Below are positions 22,671 through 33,400 of a stretch of DNA of 64,000 nt, piece after piece (within the stretch, counting starts at the first letter, position 1; every line of letters starts with the position of its first letter). Under the pieces are notes generated by a model. That model searched no databases, was not told where the DNA came from, and saw only the letters and a list, made by a program, of their open reading frames with translations. The position numbers and the translations under genes were made by a program. The stretch is from Hygrophila difformis (lineage: Eukaryota > Streptophyta > Magnoliopsida > Lamiales > Acanthaceae). The stretch is from the NCBI GenBank assembly GCA_030278955.1, contig JAOANR010000006.1, positions 60,317,528 to 60,381,527 on the forward strand, written 5' to 3'.

Positions 22671-23418
22671 TTACAAATGAGGAGGTGTCTCTGCCTCAAT
22701 TCCAAATCTTTGAAACAGATTGCAATGCTCAGAAACTAAGCACCTCATACAGTAAATTGACACGACTCCATAGGTATTCCTTGAGGGACCATGATTGTTA
22801 TCATAATAGCTCCTAAGGTCACAAAGTCTCTTCTTGGGTTGTCCTTGAAAGGGTGAGATGAATTCCTCATAACTGGATAACCACCCTCTGACTTGAAGTC
22901 GAAGATCCTTGAGTCTTCGTCTATTCTTGCACAGAGGAGCGAAGAGCCAAATTCCCTTCTCTTGCTCTTCCCTTTCATCCTTACTTAAGAGCATAAGAGC
23001 TTTTACATAGATGGATGGGGGGTGATTATCAGTAATTGCAGGTTTTAAGAGTTCAAACGCTGCTTGTTCATTCTTGTCTTTGACGAACAAACGCAATGCC
23101 TCATGTAACTGGTACATCCAATTTCCTGCATTTTTGCAGGTTTCAAGGAAAATGCTTTGTGTCTCTTCAAAAGTTCCCCATCCCCATGCTGTAAAGTCTT
23201 CAAGAGAAGCCTTTTTCAAGACTAAAGGATGATGAGTAGCTTTTTCGAGCTCTTTGCAGACCAGTTTACAATTAAAGACAGTCTCAAGGTGGTCAAATGC
23301 AAATCTGGATAAAATGTTTCCAAGAATCTCATAGGGAAGATCTGTGATCTGAGTTTCCCCCGATCCAGATTTCTCTAGTGAAGTCCTTGGTTGCTTTGAT
23401 GAAGTTCCAATTTCATAG
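22671..23418 (-). CDS. F-box module 5 (terminal exon without its own ATG exon)
   Basis: F-box proteins recruit substrates to SCF ubiquitin ligases. This open exon has an F-box (ITDLPYEILGNILSRF, then VCKELEKATHH) and a conserved body: GNWMYQLHEALRLFVKDKNE, AAFELLKPAITDNHPPS, ALMLLSKDE. Its Cys-rich end begins FQGQPKKRLCD and has a later CMRC. The acceptor CTCAG precedes C-TAT at 23418, a phase that completes the CC left by a 17-nt first exon. No usable ATG exon is visible in the 163 bp to module 4. In-frame Met codons are poorly placed: the nearest upstream ATG runs into a stop. The layout resembles the At2g35280-like plant F-box family with its Sel1-like middle and Cys-rich tail. It may be an alternative last exon of the unit starting at 25440, or an orphaned duplicate. 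Confidence 0.7.
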
Positions 23419-23581
23419 CTGAGTAAAGTTAAAAACAAAAATAGAATTAAAAACTAGAGAATGCAATTCATTAATGGAAAAAGGGATGTAGAGCTTTGAA
23501 TCATCCACATAATTCTCTGTCCCAAGAAAAAAAAACACAACAGATACAAGCAAAGAAAATATCAATCACTTGATTTCTAGA

Positions 23582-24335
23582 TTATTCTAATTCTAGTAGT
23601 TCTTCTTCATTCTGATCTTCTTCTGCATTGTTCCATTGCTCCCATTCAAATAATATGCCTAGTTCGCCACTTGCTCTTCTGTATTGCTTGACATAATCAA
23701 ACAGTTCACAAGGAATACATTCCATCCTTTCATTAAAAGGTAATTGCTGTCGCTCTTGGATAGAGTGATTCTTACAAAAACTCCTTTCCTCTTGATCAAG
23801 GAATGGGTTTGGGAACTTTTCACCATAAAGGAGCCAGTGGAGAACACTCATTTTTAAGAATAGAAGTTCAAAAGGATCTTGAGTCACAGATTTGATCAAT
23901 TGAATTCCTTCCTCATCCAGCTGCGGATCTTGTTTGGAAAGCAGTAGAAAGGATCTTATGAAAGTGGTTGGTTTGTGTTTATCATCTAAACCAGGCTTAA
24001 GAATTTCATAAGCTTTTTCCTCATTTTTATCCTCGACAAAGGCTATCAATGCAGGCACAATATTAAACATATAATTGCCTGCATCCTGGCATCTTTTAAT
24101 GAATCTGACTTGGTTACTTGGATAAGCATCTCCTCTCCAAACAGCACAAGTTTCCAAATTAGCTCTCTTTAGAGCTAACGATGACCTGCTTGCTGAGAGA
24201 AATTGCTTAGAAGTTTCGGACGCTCTAAAAAGTGCCTTTATGCTTTCCATTCCTAGTCTTGACAGAATGTCTCCCAGTAACTCTATTGGTAAATCAAGTA
24301 ATTGAGTTTCCAAGAGTTGAGGGTTTTCGACATTT
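23582..24335 (-). CDS. F-box module 4 (terminal exon without its own ATG exon)
   Basis: The exon opens after TTTTCAG at 24335 with A-AAT, giving NVENPQLLETQLLDLP followed by the F-box (IELLGDILSRLGMESIKALFRASETSKQFLS). Downstream are the family blocks FIKRCQDAGNYMFNIVPAL, FVEDKNEEKAYEILKPGLDD, LLLSKQ, and NPFLDQEERSFC with a later CIPC, then an acidic tail (NNAEEDQNEEELLELE) and a stop at 23582. It is very close to module 2 (EILKPGLDD, CIPC). An internal Met precedes LLDLP, so translation could start there, but the 191-bp spacer to module 3 has no TATA-like promoter and contains a polyadenylation-like AATAAA. The acceptor phase matches the 17-nt ATG exons of modules 2 and 3. Confidence 0.75.
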
Positions 24336-24526
24336 CTGAAAAGAAAAGGAGAAAGAACACAGAATTCAGAGTTAAACTCAACATTTATGTAGCAATGAGA
24401 TTAGATTTTATTATCAAAATCAGGCTACATTACATTGTACAAAATATCTGATCTAGTGACAGTTTCAAAGTTGAAAATTAGAAGACATGTCACATACATC
24501 AATCTCTTTCTCCTTTGTCCAAAAGC

Positions 24527-25440
24527 TTATTCATTAATGCTATAATTATCAAAGTTCTCCCCTGCTGCCATCCTAAAGTCAGCTATAGCTCTTTTTGTGT
24601 CACAGCAGAGATAGCAGACCTGATCGGCTGTATAGTATGATGACTTATGGAAGGTTTCCTGATCACGAACTTCTACAACACAGAATTCCCTATTTTCCTG
24701 CCCTAAGAATGGATTTGGGACATATTCCCATTCTGAAACTAGGGTGAGAAGATTGTATCTAAATTCATAACTGTTTAATCTATCCCTTAAGATTGGACTA
24801 ATTAAGCGAAGTCCAGCTTCTATCTCTTCCCTAGAACTTTTACTTAGGCAACATAAAGCTTTAAAATATTGGGACATCTTAAAGTTATCTTCTATTCCTT
24901 CATCCAGGATCTGAAATGCCTTGGATCCTTTCCCTTGTATAAACAATTCCAAGGCCTTGGGCAAATTCAGAATATGATTCTCAGCCTCTCTACAGGCATC
25001 TAGAAAATTGATTTTACCAGAGGATTCATTGGAAATTCTTTTAAAGGCTAGATCCTGTACATTAAATCTCCGAAGGACAATAGAATATTCTGAGGCTATT
25101 GTGAATGTTGAACAGATTTGTTTACACTTGAGCAGATCTTCAAAGCTGCTCTGCCCTACTCGTGACAGAATCTCCCCAAGGACATCCAATGGAAGATCAG
25201 TCAGGTGTAAAGCAGAGGACTCAGAAGGCTGCTCCTCACTGTTATTTAATCGAATTTTAAAGAAGAAGAATCAGTTGAAATTATACTCCAAGTTTTAAAA
25301 TTAGGGAAGAACGACAGTGGATGAAAAACATAAACCCTAGTATGAGTAAAAACATTATAATGCAGAATGTAACAATTTTAAACATCAGGAAGAAATGTGA
25401 TGAAAAATGAACGGAGAGCTTACGGGTTGTTGCTCGCCAT
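24527..25440 (-). CDS. F-box module 3, two exons
   Basis: Exon 1, 25440-25424, encodes M-A-S-N-N-P up to the second base of the Pro codon, then GTAAGC. Exon 2 starts at 25238 after AATAACAG and reads EEQPSESSALHLTDLP into the F-box (LDVLGEILSRVGQSSFEDLLKCKQICSTF). The body follows the family order: FLDACREAENHILNLPKALELFIQGK, AFQILDEGIEDN, LCCLSKSSREE, NPFLGQENREFC, and CYLCC with an ADFRMAAGE helix. The total is about 243 residues. A TATA-like TTTTATATAA sits about 146 bp upstream of the ATG. It is more diverged than modules 2 and 4. As a family, such proteins are presumed SKP1-binding adaptors; the substrate is unknown. Confidence 0.82.
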
Positions 25441-25585
25441 TAGGATTGTTCCTGAAGCTGAGTGTTTCTGAAGAAGAGTTTCGCAAATAAAGGAAGAAGA
25501 AGAACTTTAAAAATGGCGGTTTCTTCTCGAGAGAGAATATGAAAAGATATGAAAATGATTTGAAAAGATAAGGAGGTTATAGGTC

Positions 25586-25595
25586 TTATATAAAA
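25586..25595 (-). promoter_or_regulatory. TATA-like box upstream of F-box module 3
   Basis: TTTTATATAA on the minus strand, about 146 bp upstream of the module 3 ATG and followed by a pyrimidine-rich stretch, as in many plant core promoters. It is the nearest clear promoter for modules 3, 4 and 5. Confidence 0.5.
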
Positions 25596-26146
25596 CAATG
25601 GGCTGGCCTAGTTAAAGAATAAAAAAAAAAAATAGGGTACTCAAGTACTTAGAGTGTACTCACTCATTCTAGACCTGCCACATCAGTGAGTCTGGTTATT
25701 GATTTAAAAATTGAGTTAAAGAACTCAAACAACATAAATTGGATAAAATTGGATTGGTTGAAAACAAAGCGAGGGGTAATCATTGAAAAGGATTAAGACT
25801 TCTAAATTTAATATTAAGTCTGGTTAAATCTTCTTCACCAGATTCATCTTAATGCCTAACAAAAATCCACCCTTAGCTTATTTATTTAAAGATTACCAAT
25901 TCTTCCATCCCATTTCCTGATTTCCAGTTTCATCTTTAATTCATTTTTGAATTGAGTAAAGAAACTGATCATACAAAATAGAAAAGTAGGAGAATTGTAA
26001 TACATGAAGTCCAAATGATCCAAAATACATCAAAATATCCAGAAATTACAAACATATATAATACTATAGAATTTCTAGCTCTAACTGCTCAGGGGTCAAT
26101 TTCCTCATCATCGGAGTCGGTCCACATGAACTCATCAGGAAACACT

Positions 26147-27176
26147 TCACCACAATACAAACTGCCTCACCATGTCAAAGAATTGACATGGGATGCAGTC
26201 CATCCTGATGTGTGGTGGTAGTAAGACTCGAACCTGCAAGGTGTGATCCTTACAGTAGCTCATCTCTGGTTGCCCTAGAAAAGGATTTGGAAGTTGAGGA
26301 ATATGGGTGAACCAATGAAAAAGATAGATTTTAATGAAAACCACTTCTAAAACATCAGAAGCTACTGTTTGGACCAACTCTAGTCCTTCTTCAATCCACT
26401 TATCCTCTTGTTTTGTTAATAGGAGCATCGTTCTGAGCAGAATAGTAGGTTCATGCCCATCATCTAGTCCTGGCTTGAGGATTTCATATGCCTTCTTCTC
26501 ATCTTTTTCCTCCACAAATGCCTTTAATGCAGGTTCAATGTTGAACATGAAGTTCCCTGCATTTTGACACTCTCGAATGAATCTTTTCTGGTTGTCCGGA
26601 TAAACGTCCTCTCTCCACCTCATACACGATTCCAAGTCCACTCTCTTGTAAACAAGATGGGTTTTGCTTGCCTGGTAAAATAATGGAGAGACTTCTGCTA
26701 TCCTGAAGAGCTCTCTAACATTGTCTTTTCCGATTCTTGATAGAATATCCCCCAACAACTCAGTGGGTAAATGGGATATTTGCGTCCCAATGCGCTGTGG
26801 ATTACTAGCATTTCTGTTTCCAGAAAATAATATGATAAGGAACACAGGGGAATACTTTTATGATGGAACCAGAATATTCGAAATGGGAGTTTCATTCCTA
26901 ATATGAAGTTCCAAAGTCTCATATGGATAATGCATCCGTTACAAACTAAAAATTTCAGAAAAGATTCTCTGGATTAATGAGTGTAAAGAAACGGCTCTTA
27001 GTTATGAGGAATCTTAAATGATTAATGTTTCGTTTTCTACAACCATTCCCTAAAAAAAAATAGAAACATGAACCCTAGGTCTAGAAATGCAATCTGACAA
27101 CAAATTTTTCAAAATAGAACTAAGAATAAAAGAAAGAAAGGATGAACGAGATTGCTTACGGATTGTTCTCGGCCAT
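26147..27176 (-). CDS. F-box module 2, two exons, C-terminal frame break likely
   Basis: Exon 1, 27176-27160, encodes M-A-E-N-N-P and ends in the second base of the Pro codon before GTAAGC. Exon 2 starts at 26813 after AAACAG with A-AAT (NASNPQRIGTQISHLP) and runs through the F-box (TELLGDILSRIGKDNVRELFRIAEVSPLF). It continues with FIRECQNAGNFMFNIEPAL, FVEEKDEKKAYEILKPGLDD, LLLTKQ, NPFLGQPEMSYC and CIPCQFFDMVRQ, and stops at 26147. The other modules continue with an acidic tail. Here a comparable acidic stretch (WTDSDDEEIDP) lies just downstream in another frame, pointing to a one-base shift near 26155-26170. About 228 residues remain. The middle closely matches module 4. Confidence 0.8.
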
Positions 27177-27548
27177 GTTCTTGCTTATGAGAATGGTTGA
27201 GAGTGATAAAAATGGTGTATGGCGATTTCTTCTTGAGTAAGAGAAGAAAATCTGATGAAAATTTTTGAAATGACAAGTGAGAGGAATGACTGCAAGGACA
27301 GAGACGCCTATTTTTATCTAAGGACTGCAGGGGTCAAGATAGTAAATCTTGTCTCTGCAGGGAGTAATGATTAAGCCTAAAATAACCCTATTTTGAAGAT
27401 TTTTATTTAAAAGGACAGATAAAAATCTAATGTAAGGATAAGATCAATCAAGTTGTTTCCTTTTAATAAAAATGAAGCGATGAGTATATATAAAGCAACA
27501 CCAAAAGGAGTTAGTATTTAGATACAAATTAAGAGATTACATAATCGA

Positions 27549-28289
27549 TCAGTTTGAATCTGAATCAGTTTCTAATTCTGACTCAGATTCAATTACATGC
27601 TCATTAAAACTTTCTCTTAATCTCCTAATTAAACTAGTAACCTCACAACACAAACAATCAATGTTTGTGGCACCATAGTTAAAGTGTGGAGGTTCCCTAA
27701 CTAAGTCCCTACTGTGTGGCGCTAAATAATCACAGTACTCGCGATGTCCTTGCCCCTTAAAGGGATTAGGCTCCTCTTCGCTTTCATTGAATAGCTTGCT
27801 GATCTTCGCCTCCATCTTGCGGATATGATCTTCATCTTTAAGGATTGATCCGAGAAGATACAATCCCTCATCAATTTCCTCAAGGCTCTCCAAACTCAAA
27901 AGAATGAAGGCCTTGATAAAGATTGAGGGGTGATGATTGTCATCGACTCCAGGCTTAAGGACTTCAAAAGCGGCTTCCTTGAGCCCTGTATTGCAGAATC
28001 TCAAGAGTGCAGGTTCTAGCTTCAGCATGAAATTTCCCGCCTCTCTGCATCTTCGAAGTATTCGGATGTAATGAGAGTCAAGTGTCCTCTCTGCAGTCAT
28101 CCTCCTTTCCACATTTGCCCTCCTCCATACTATAGGCGCCATAGTTGCTTTGGCGAACTTTTTGCAGGTTGGGGCTAACCTGGTTACATCCTTCATCTCT
28201 TCTCTTCCCAACCTTGAGAGAATATCTCCCAAGATTTCTTCAGGAATGTCTAGAATGGATGTTCTAGCATTTGGAGCTGCTGCGGCCAT
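27549..28289 (-). CDS. F-box module 1, intronless
   Basis: One exon of 246 residues starts with M-A-A-A-A-P-N-A-R. In modules 2 and 3 the same N-terminus is split by an intron after M-A-x-N-N-P. The F-box is ILDIPEEILGDILSRLGREE...TCKKFAKAT. The body has ILRRCREAGNFMLKLEPAL, AAFEVLKPGVDDNHHPS, AFILLSLE, NPFKGQGHREYC and CLCCEVTSLIRRLRE, and ends in a Ser/Glu/Asp tail. It is the first of five tandem modules on this strand. Its promoter region (28.37-28.79 kb) carries the hairpin family also present in the retroelement LTR region. Loss of the intron suggests exon fusion or retroposition. Confidence 0.82.
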   Translation of the reverse strand: MAAAAPNARTSILDIPEEILGDILSRLGREEMKDVTRLAPTCKKFAKATMAPIVWRRANVERRMTAERTLDSHYIRILRRCREAGNFMLKLEPALLRFCNTGLKEAAFEVLKPGVDDNHHPSIFIKAFILLSLESLEEIDEGLYLLGSILKDEDHIRKMEAKISKLFNESEEEPNPFKGQGHREYCDYLAPHSRDLVREPPHFNYGATNIDCLCCEVTSLIRRLRESFNEHVIESESELETDSDSN

Positions 28290-28368
28290 TCTATCTTTTG
28301 AATATGGTTTTAGGATAATTTCTCAGGATGGAAATGTTTGAGATGAAAGAAGAGGAGGATTCGACTAG

Positions 28369-28377
28369 ATTTTATAG
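28369..28377 (-). promoter_or_regulatory. TATA-like box of F-box module 1
   Basis: CTATAAAAT on the minus strand, about 85 bp upstream of the module 1 ATG. The hairpin array at 28511-28787 begins about 135 bp further upstream. Confidence 0.5.
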
Positions 28378-28510
28378 CAGAAAAACTAAATTCTGCCATA
28401 ATTACTGGCGGTTGAAACGACGTGATGGTTGGTGTACGAGAAGAAGAAGAGTCTGAAAAGGGTATTTTGGTCTTTGAGAAGTTTGAAAATCTATCCGTTC
28501 AAAATTCCCA

Positions 28511-28787
28511 GACTCTCGCTCTGTCGATTGTCATTGCGTGGGTATAAAAATCCTTTTCTCGCTTTGTTAATTACAAAGCGAGAAAACATTCTTGTACAAT
28601 TCCCAGAGTAAAATAGTCTCGCTTTGTTTTTCAACAAAGCGTAGACACCAAACTCTTATTCCTTAACAAATTATAATTTTGACAGAATAAAAATTTGAAC
28701 TGATCACCTCGCATCATAACTTTTACAAAGTGTGAGTAAGAGTAATTCATTTTTAACTCACGCTTTGACAAAATTACAGAAGCGTGG
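28511..28787. repeat. Hairpin array upstream of the F-box cluster
   Basis: There are at least five inverted repeats of one design. The best is perfect: TTTTCTCGCTTTGT (28554-28567), a 5-base spacer, then its reverse complement to 28586. Others are 28616-28646 (GTCTCGCTTTGTT...AACAAAGCGTAGAC), and the weaker 28513-28541, 28708-28736 and 28757-28787 (CTCACGCTTTG...AGAAGCGTGG). The same family recurs in 36.5-38.1 kb. Confidence 0.8.
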
Positions 28788-29031
28788 CCTCAGGATCCAT
28801 TCATACTCCATTTTCCAAACACTTAATACTCAAAAACCTGTTTGAAGATTCATGTCTCTTCCTCCTTCATTCCATCACAGCTTCATTTCTCGAATTCCTG
28901 AAAATAAAGAATAAAAGAATTAGAGATGAAAAAAAATAAATCTAAAGAAAAGGGAAATACTACTCAGTTAACCTGGGTAGTATCCACCCCCTATATATAT
29001 ATATATATTTTTTTTTTAAGAAAACAGAAAA
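28788..29031. other. Spacer between the integrase end and the hairpin array
   Basis: AT-rich, with an (AT)n run at about 28991-29008. A 3' LTR with polypurine tract would be expected here for the adjacent retroelement. A short purine stretch ending GGGGGTGG (minus strand, near 28988) is the only candidate, and no sequence matching the end of the 5' LTR was found. Confidence 0.4.
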
Positions 29032-29904
29032 CTAAGGATTATCCAAATATTCAGTTTGGATATTTAGATCTTGTTGACCAATATATTCCTTCAGCCTGTG
29101 TCCATTTACAGTCTTTTCTCCTTCATTGAGCATAATTGTCACTGATCCATTATCATGAACAGCTACAACAGGAAATGGTCCTGTCCACCTTGATCTGAGC
29201 TTACCTGAAAATAATTTCAAACGAGAATTATAAAGCAAAACCAATTGACCAACAGAAAATTCTTTATGTTTAATTTTTGAATCATGAATTTTCTTAGTTC
29301 GATCTTTATAAATCTTGCTGCTTTCATATGCTTCCAGTCTCATCTCTTCTAGTTTAGATAGATCAAACTTCCTCTTATCTTGTCCTGACTGAAAATCCAT
29401 GTTGAGCATTTTAATGGCCCAATATGCTCTATGTTCTAACTCAACTGGAAGATGACATGCTTTTCCAAAAACTAATCTGTAGGGAGACATTCCTATAGGA
29501 GTTTTAAAAGCAGTTCTGTAAGCCCATAAAGCATCATCTAACTTCTTTGACCAGTCTTTTCTTGTAATGTTCACAGAAGCTTGTAGAATGTGCTTAATTT
29601 CCTTATTAGATACCTCCACATGTCCACTTGTCTGAGGATGATATGGTGATCCAACTTTATGATGAACACCATACTGCTTCAGTAATTTCTCAAAGAGTTT
29701 ATTCACAAAGTGAGATCCTCCATCAGATATAATGGCACGAGGGGCTCCAAACCTGGTAAAAATATTCTTCTGTAGAAATTTAGTAACTTGTTTAGCTTCA
29801 TTATTGGGTAAGGCTACTGCTTCTACCCATTTTGAAACATAATCAACAGCTACTAGAATATAATGATTACCAAAAGATGGGGGAAATGGTCCCATAAAAT
29901 CAAT
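29032..29904 (-). pseudogene. Athila-type integrase core and C-terminal domain
   Basis: This is the catalytic and C-terminal part of the retroelement integrase, which inserts the cDNA into the chromosome. It reads on from the zinc-binding part in the same frame, after one in-frame TGA (29905-29907). Visible are [12 protein letters not shown] with the first catalytic Asp, [20 protein letters not shown] (second Asp), and [15 protein letters not shown] (catalytic Glu). A chromatin-side domain follows with [20 protein letters not shown] (GPY/F-type module). It ends in a normal stop at 29032. Similarity to the Athila lineage of Ty3 elements is strong. Confidence 0.9.
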
Positions 29905-30480
29905 TCACCAGACATCAAATATCTCTACTTCTAAAATCCCCTTTTGAGGCATTTCTTCTCTCATTGAAATGTTTCCCAATCTTTGACATCTATCACACAT
30001 CTTTATAAATTTCTGGGAATCCAAAAAGATAGTTGGCCAGTAAAACCCACAGTCTAGAACTTTTCTAGCAGTCCTAGCAGGACCATGATGGCCTCCTAAA
30101 GGGTTCTCATGACACTTTCTGACAATTTGGAAACCTTCTTTTTCATGAACACAGCGCCTAATAACCTGGTCTGAACAAAACTTGAATAAAAAGGGGTCAT
30201 CCCAATAGTATTTCTGAATTTCTCTGAAAAACCTTGACTTCTGATGAGAGTCTTTAAATTTTGGGACAATCTTGCAAGCTAGATAATTAGCAAAATCTGA
30301 AAACCAAGGACAATCGAATTGATGCAACTGCAAAGCATACAATTGTTCATCTGGGAATTTATCATTTACAACTTCCTCCATCTCTGTTTTCTCCTCCAAT
30401 CTAGAAAGGTGGTCTGCTACTCCATTATCTTTTCCTTTTCTATCCTTGATAATAATGTCAAATTCTTGTAGAAGTAAAAC
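29905..30480 (-). pseudogene. Athila-type RNase H end and integrase zinc-binding domain
   Basis: This segment, in the same frame as the pol ORF, is bounded by two premature TGA codons (30481-30483 and 29905-29907). It contains the end of the RNase H/connection region (FDIIIKDRKGKDN, ADHLSRLE) and an integrase HHCC zinc finger (HENPLGGHHGPARTARK, MCDRCQRLG). In the intact family these are internal parts of one Pol polyprotein. The first TGA stands where related elements keep a Trp codon and the second where they keep a Gly codon, so each is a single-base change. Confidence 0.88.
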
Positions 30481-33400
30481 TCATCTTATCAGCCTCAGTT
30501 TGGCTTCTTGCTTTGAGAAAAGATATCGTAATGCAGAATGATCTGTGTAAACTATAGTTTGGGCTCCAATAAGATACTGTCTGAACTTATCAAAGGCAAA
30601 AACTACAGCATACATTTCCTTTTCTGTAGTGGTGTAGTTTATCTGGGCATCATTAAGAGTATGGCTAGCATAATAGATAACATGATGTTTGCCTTCTTTG
30701 TGTTGCCCCAAAACTGCTCCTACTGCATTCTCACTTCCATCGCACATAAGCTCAAAAGGTAGACTCCAATCAGGAGACTGAACTATAGGTGCAGTGATTA
30801 ATTTCTCCTTCAAAGTCTTAAAAGCTGTTAAGCAGTCTTCATCAAAGCTAAATGTCACATCCTTATGAAGAAGATTACACAAGGGTCTTGCTATCTTAGA
30901 AAAGTCCTTAATAAACCTTCTATAAAAACCAGCATGACCAAGAAAACTCCTTACTGCCTTAATTTTTTTAGGTGGTGGTAGATTTGCTATTACAGAAACC
31001 TTAGCCTTATCTACTTCTATTCCTGCTCTAGATACTTTGTGTCCCAGGACAATTCCTTCTTGAACCATAAAATGACACTTTTCCCAGTTAAGAACTAAGT
31101 TAGTGTCCTCACATCTCTGCAAAATTTTTGACAATTTTTTTAAAGAATCTTCAAAGTCAGTTCCATGAACAGTAAAATCATCCATAAACACTTCAATGCA
31201 TTTTTCAATAAAATCAGAGAAAATACTCATCATGCATCTTTGAAATGTAGCAGGAGCATTACATAATCCAAAAGGCATTCTTCTATAAGCAAATGTTCCA
31301 TATGGGCATGTAAAAGTTGTTTTCTCATGATCTTCACTAGCAATAACTATTTGATTATAACCTGAATAACCATCGAGAAAACTGTAAAATGGTTTACCTG
31401 ACAATCTTTCTAACATTTGATCAATGAACGGTAAAGGAAAATGATCTTTTCTTGTGGCAGTGTTTAATTTTCTATAGTCAATGCAAACTCTCCAACCAGT
31501 TACTGGTCTTGTTGCTACTTCATCACCATGTTCATTTGTCACAATACAAATCCCACCCTTTTTGGGTACAACTTGTGTTGGACTCACCCATTTACTATCA
31601 GAGATAGGATAGATTATACCTGCATCAAGTAGCTTGATTACCTCCTTCTTGACAACTTCCTGCATTGGTGGGTTTAGCCTCCTTTGTGGTTGTCTGGACG
31701 GTTTGTATTCATCCTCCATTAGAATCCTATGCATACAAATGTGTGGACTGATGCCTTTGATATCTGCTATAGTCCAAGCAATTGCCTGAATATGATTTTT
31801 AAGAGTACCTACTAGAGCTTGTTCTTGTTCTTCACTCAATTTGGATGAAATTATTACCGGAAGCTTCTTTTTGTCTGCCAAAAAGGCATACTTAAGATGT
31901 TCTGGCAATACTTTAAGCTCAAGCTCAGGTGGGTTCTCTATTGATGGAGTTAATCTGCTTCGAGTTTGCACTTCCATCTTTAAATCAGATCCTTCCTCAG
32001 AAGGGTCTGTTTTATCAATGTCATCCTCAGATTGCTCTGAAGATGGCATATCCTCACTTTCTGATCCATCCTTGATTTCACCAGTCTCAGGATCAGCGAA
32101 TCTAACCGCACACAAGTAAGCAAAAGTAGCATCTTTAGCATTTGTGAGTGGGGTGAGATTGTTCTCAGTTACATAAGTGGTAAAGAGATTATAGTAATCA
32201 AAAAGATTTCCCCCCTCCATAGTACTATCTTCTAATTCCTTCCCCGCTACATTGGTTTCAAAAGCGTTAAAAGGATATGTTGACATCTTCATCATGTCAA
32301 AAGTGACCTCCTGGTTATCAACATGAAGCTTCACTATGCCATTCTTTGCGTCAATCATGGCTCCCGCAGTCACCAGAAAAGGCCTCCCTAATATGATAGG
32401 AACTCTGACATTTTCGTCGATATCAATAATGACAAAGTCAGCTGGAAAACAAAGGCCTCCTGTCTTTACTATAACATCTTCAATGATCCCTTCTGGTCTG
32501 GTGCTCGATTGATCAGCAAAGAAGAGGGTCATATTGACTGGCCTCATCTTTCCCAAATCCAAGCGTCTCGCCATAGCAAGTGGCATTACATTGATGCTGC
32601 TTCCTAAGTCACAGAGTCCTCGCCCAGCTTCTTTACAGTTGATAATCAGAGGTAAAGTGAAACTCCCTGGATCTTCAAGCTTTGGAGGAATCCTTTGCTG
32701 AAGAACCAAGCTACAATTTTGATTTAAGACCACCATGTGCTGCTCTCCTGCACTTCTTTTCCCTGAAATTAATTCTTTCAGAAACTTAGCGTAAGTAGGC
32801 ATTTCAGCAATTATTTCAACCAAAGGGATTGATATTTCAATGGCCTTAATCTTTTCAAGAAATTTCTTAAATTTAATTTCTTGAAGATCATTTTTGAGTC
32901 TCCCAGGATATGGTATCCTGGGCACGTGCTCATCCAGTGAATCCTTTTTGTTACCTGTAGAGTTAGGATTATCATTACCTCCCTCTTTTTCCTTAGGAAA
33001 AGAATATCCTGAGACATTCTTTTCCAAACCCTTATCCTCAAGTATCTGTCTCTGTTCAGGGTGATCATCTTCTTCCATTGTTTGAACATCCTTGAACTTT
33101 TTCTGCTGCAGCAACCTATCTCTTTTCTTTTCAAATTCAGGATCAACAACCTCTTTTCCTCCCCTCAATGTAACTGCCTTACATTGTGGATTTGTTTCAG
33201 AAGAACTTGGTAATTTTCCTTTTTCTCTCTCCTGAAGTAATTTGGCCATCTCTGTTACTGAATTCTCAACATTCTTGATTGAAGCCTGCAGTTGGTTATT
33301 CGTCTCTGTCTGCTTAACAATGAACTCCTTCAGAGCATTTTCCACCTTTAAAGAGTAAGTATTATCTTGAGCAACAGGATAAGGTTGTTGTGGAAAGTTC

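Noticed and set aside
28511..28787. CRISPR-like array from repeated CTCGCTTTGT words
   Set aside because: This is a plant nuclear genome, and the repeats are diverged inverted pairs without regular spacers.
32811..33149. 112-codon minus frame inside the Athila gag-pol region
   Set aside because: Out-of-frame shadow of the long retroelement ORF with no domain.
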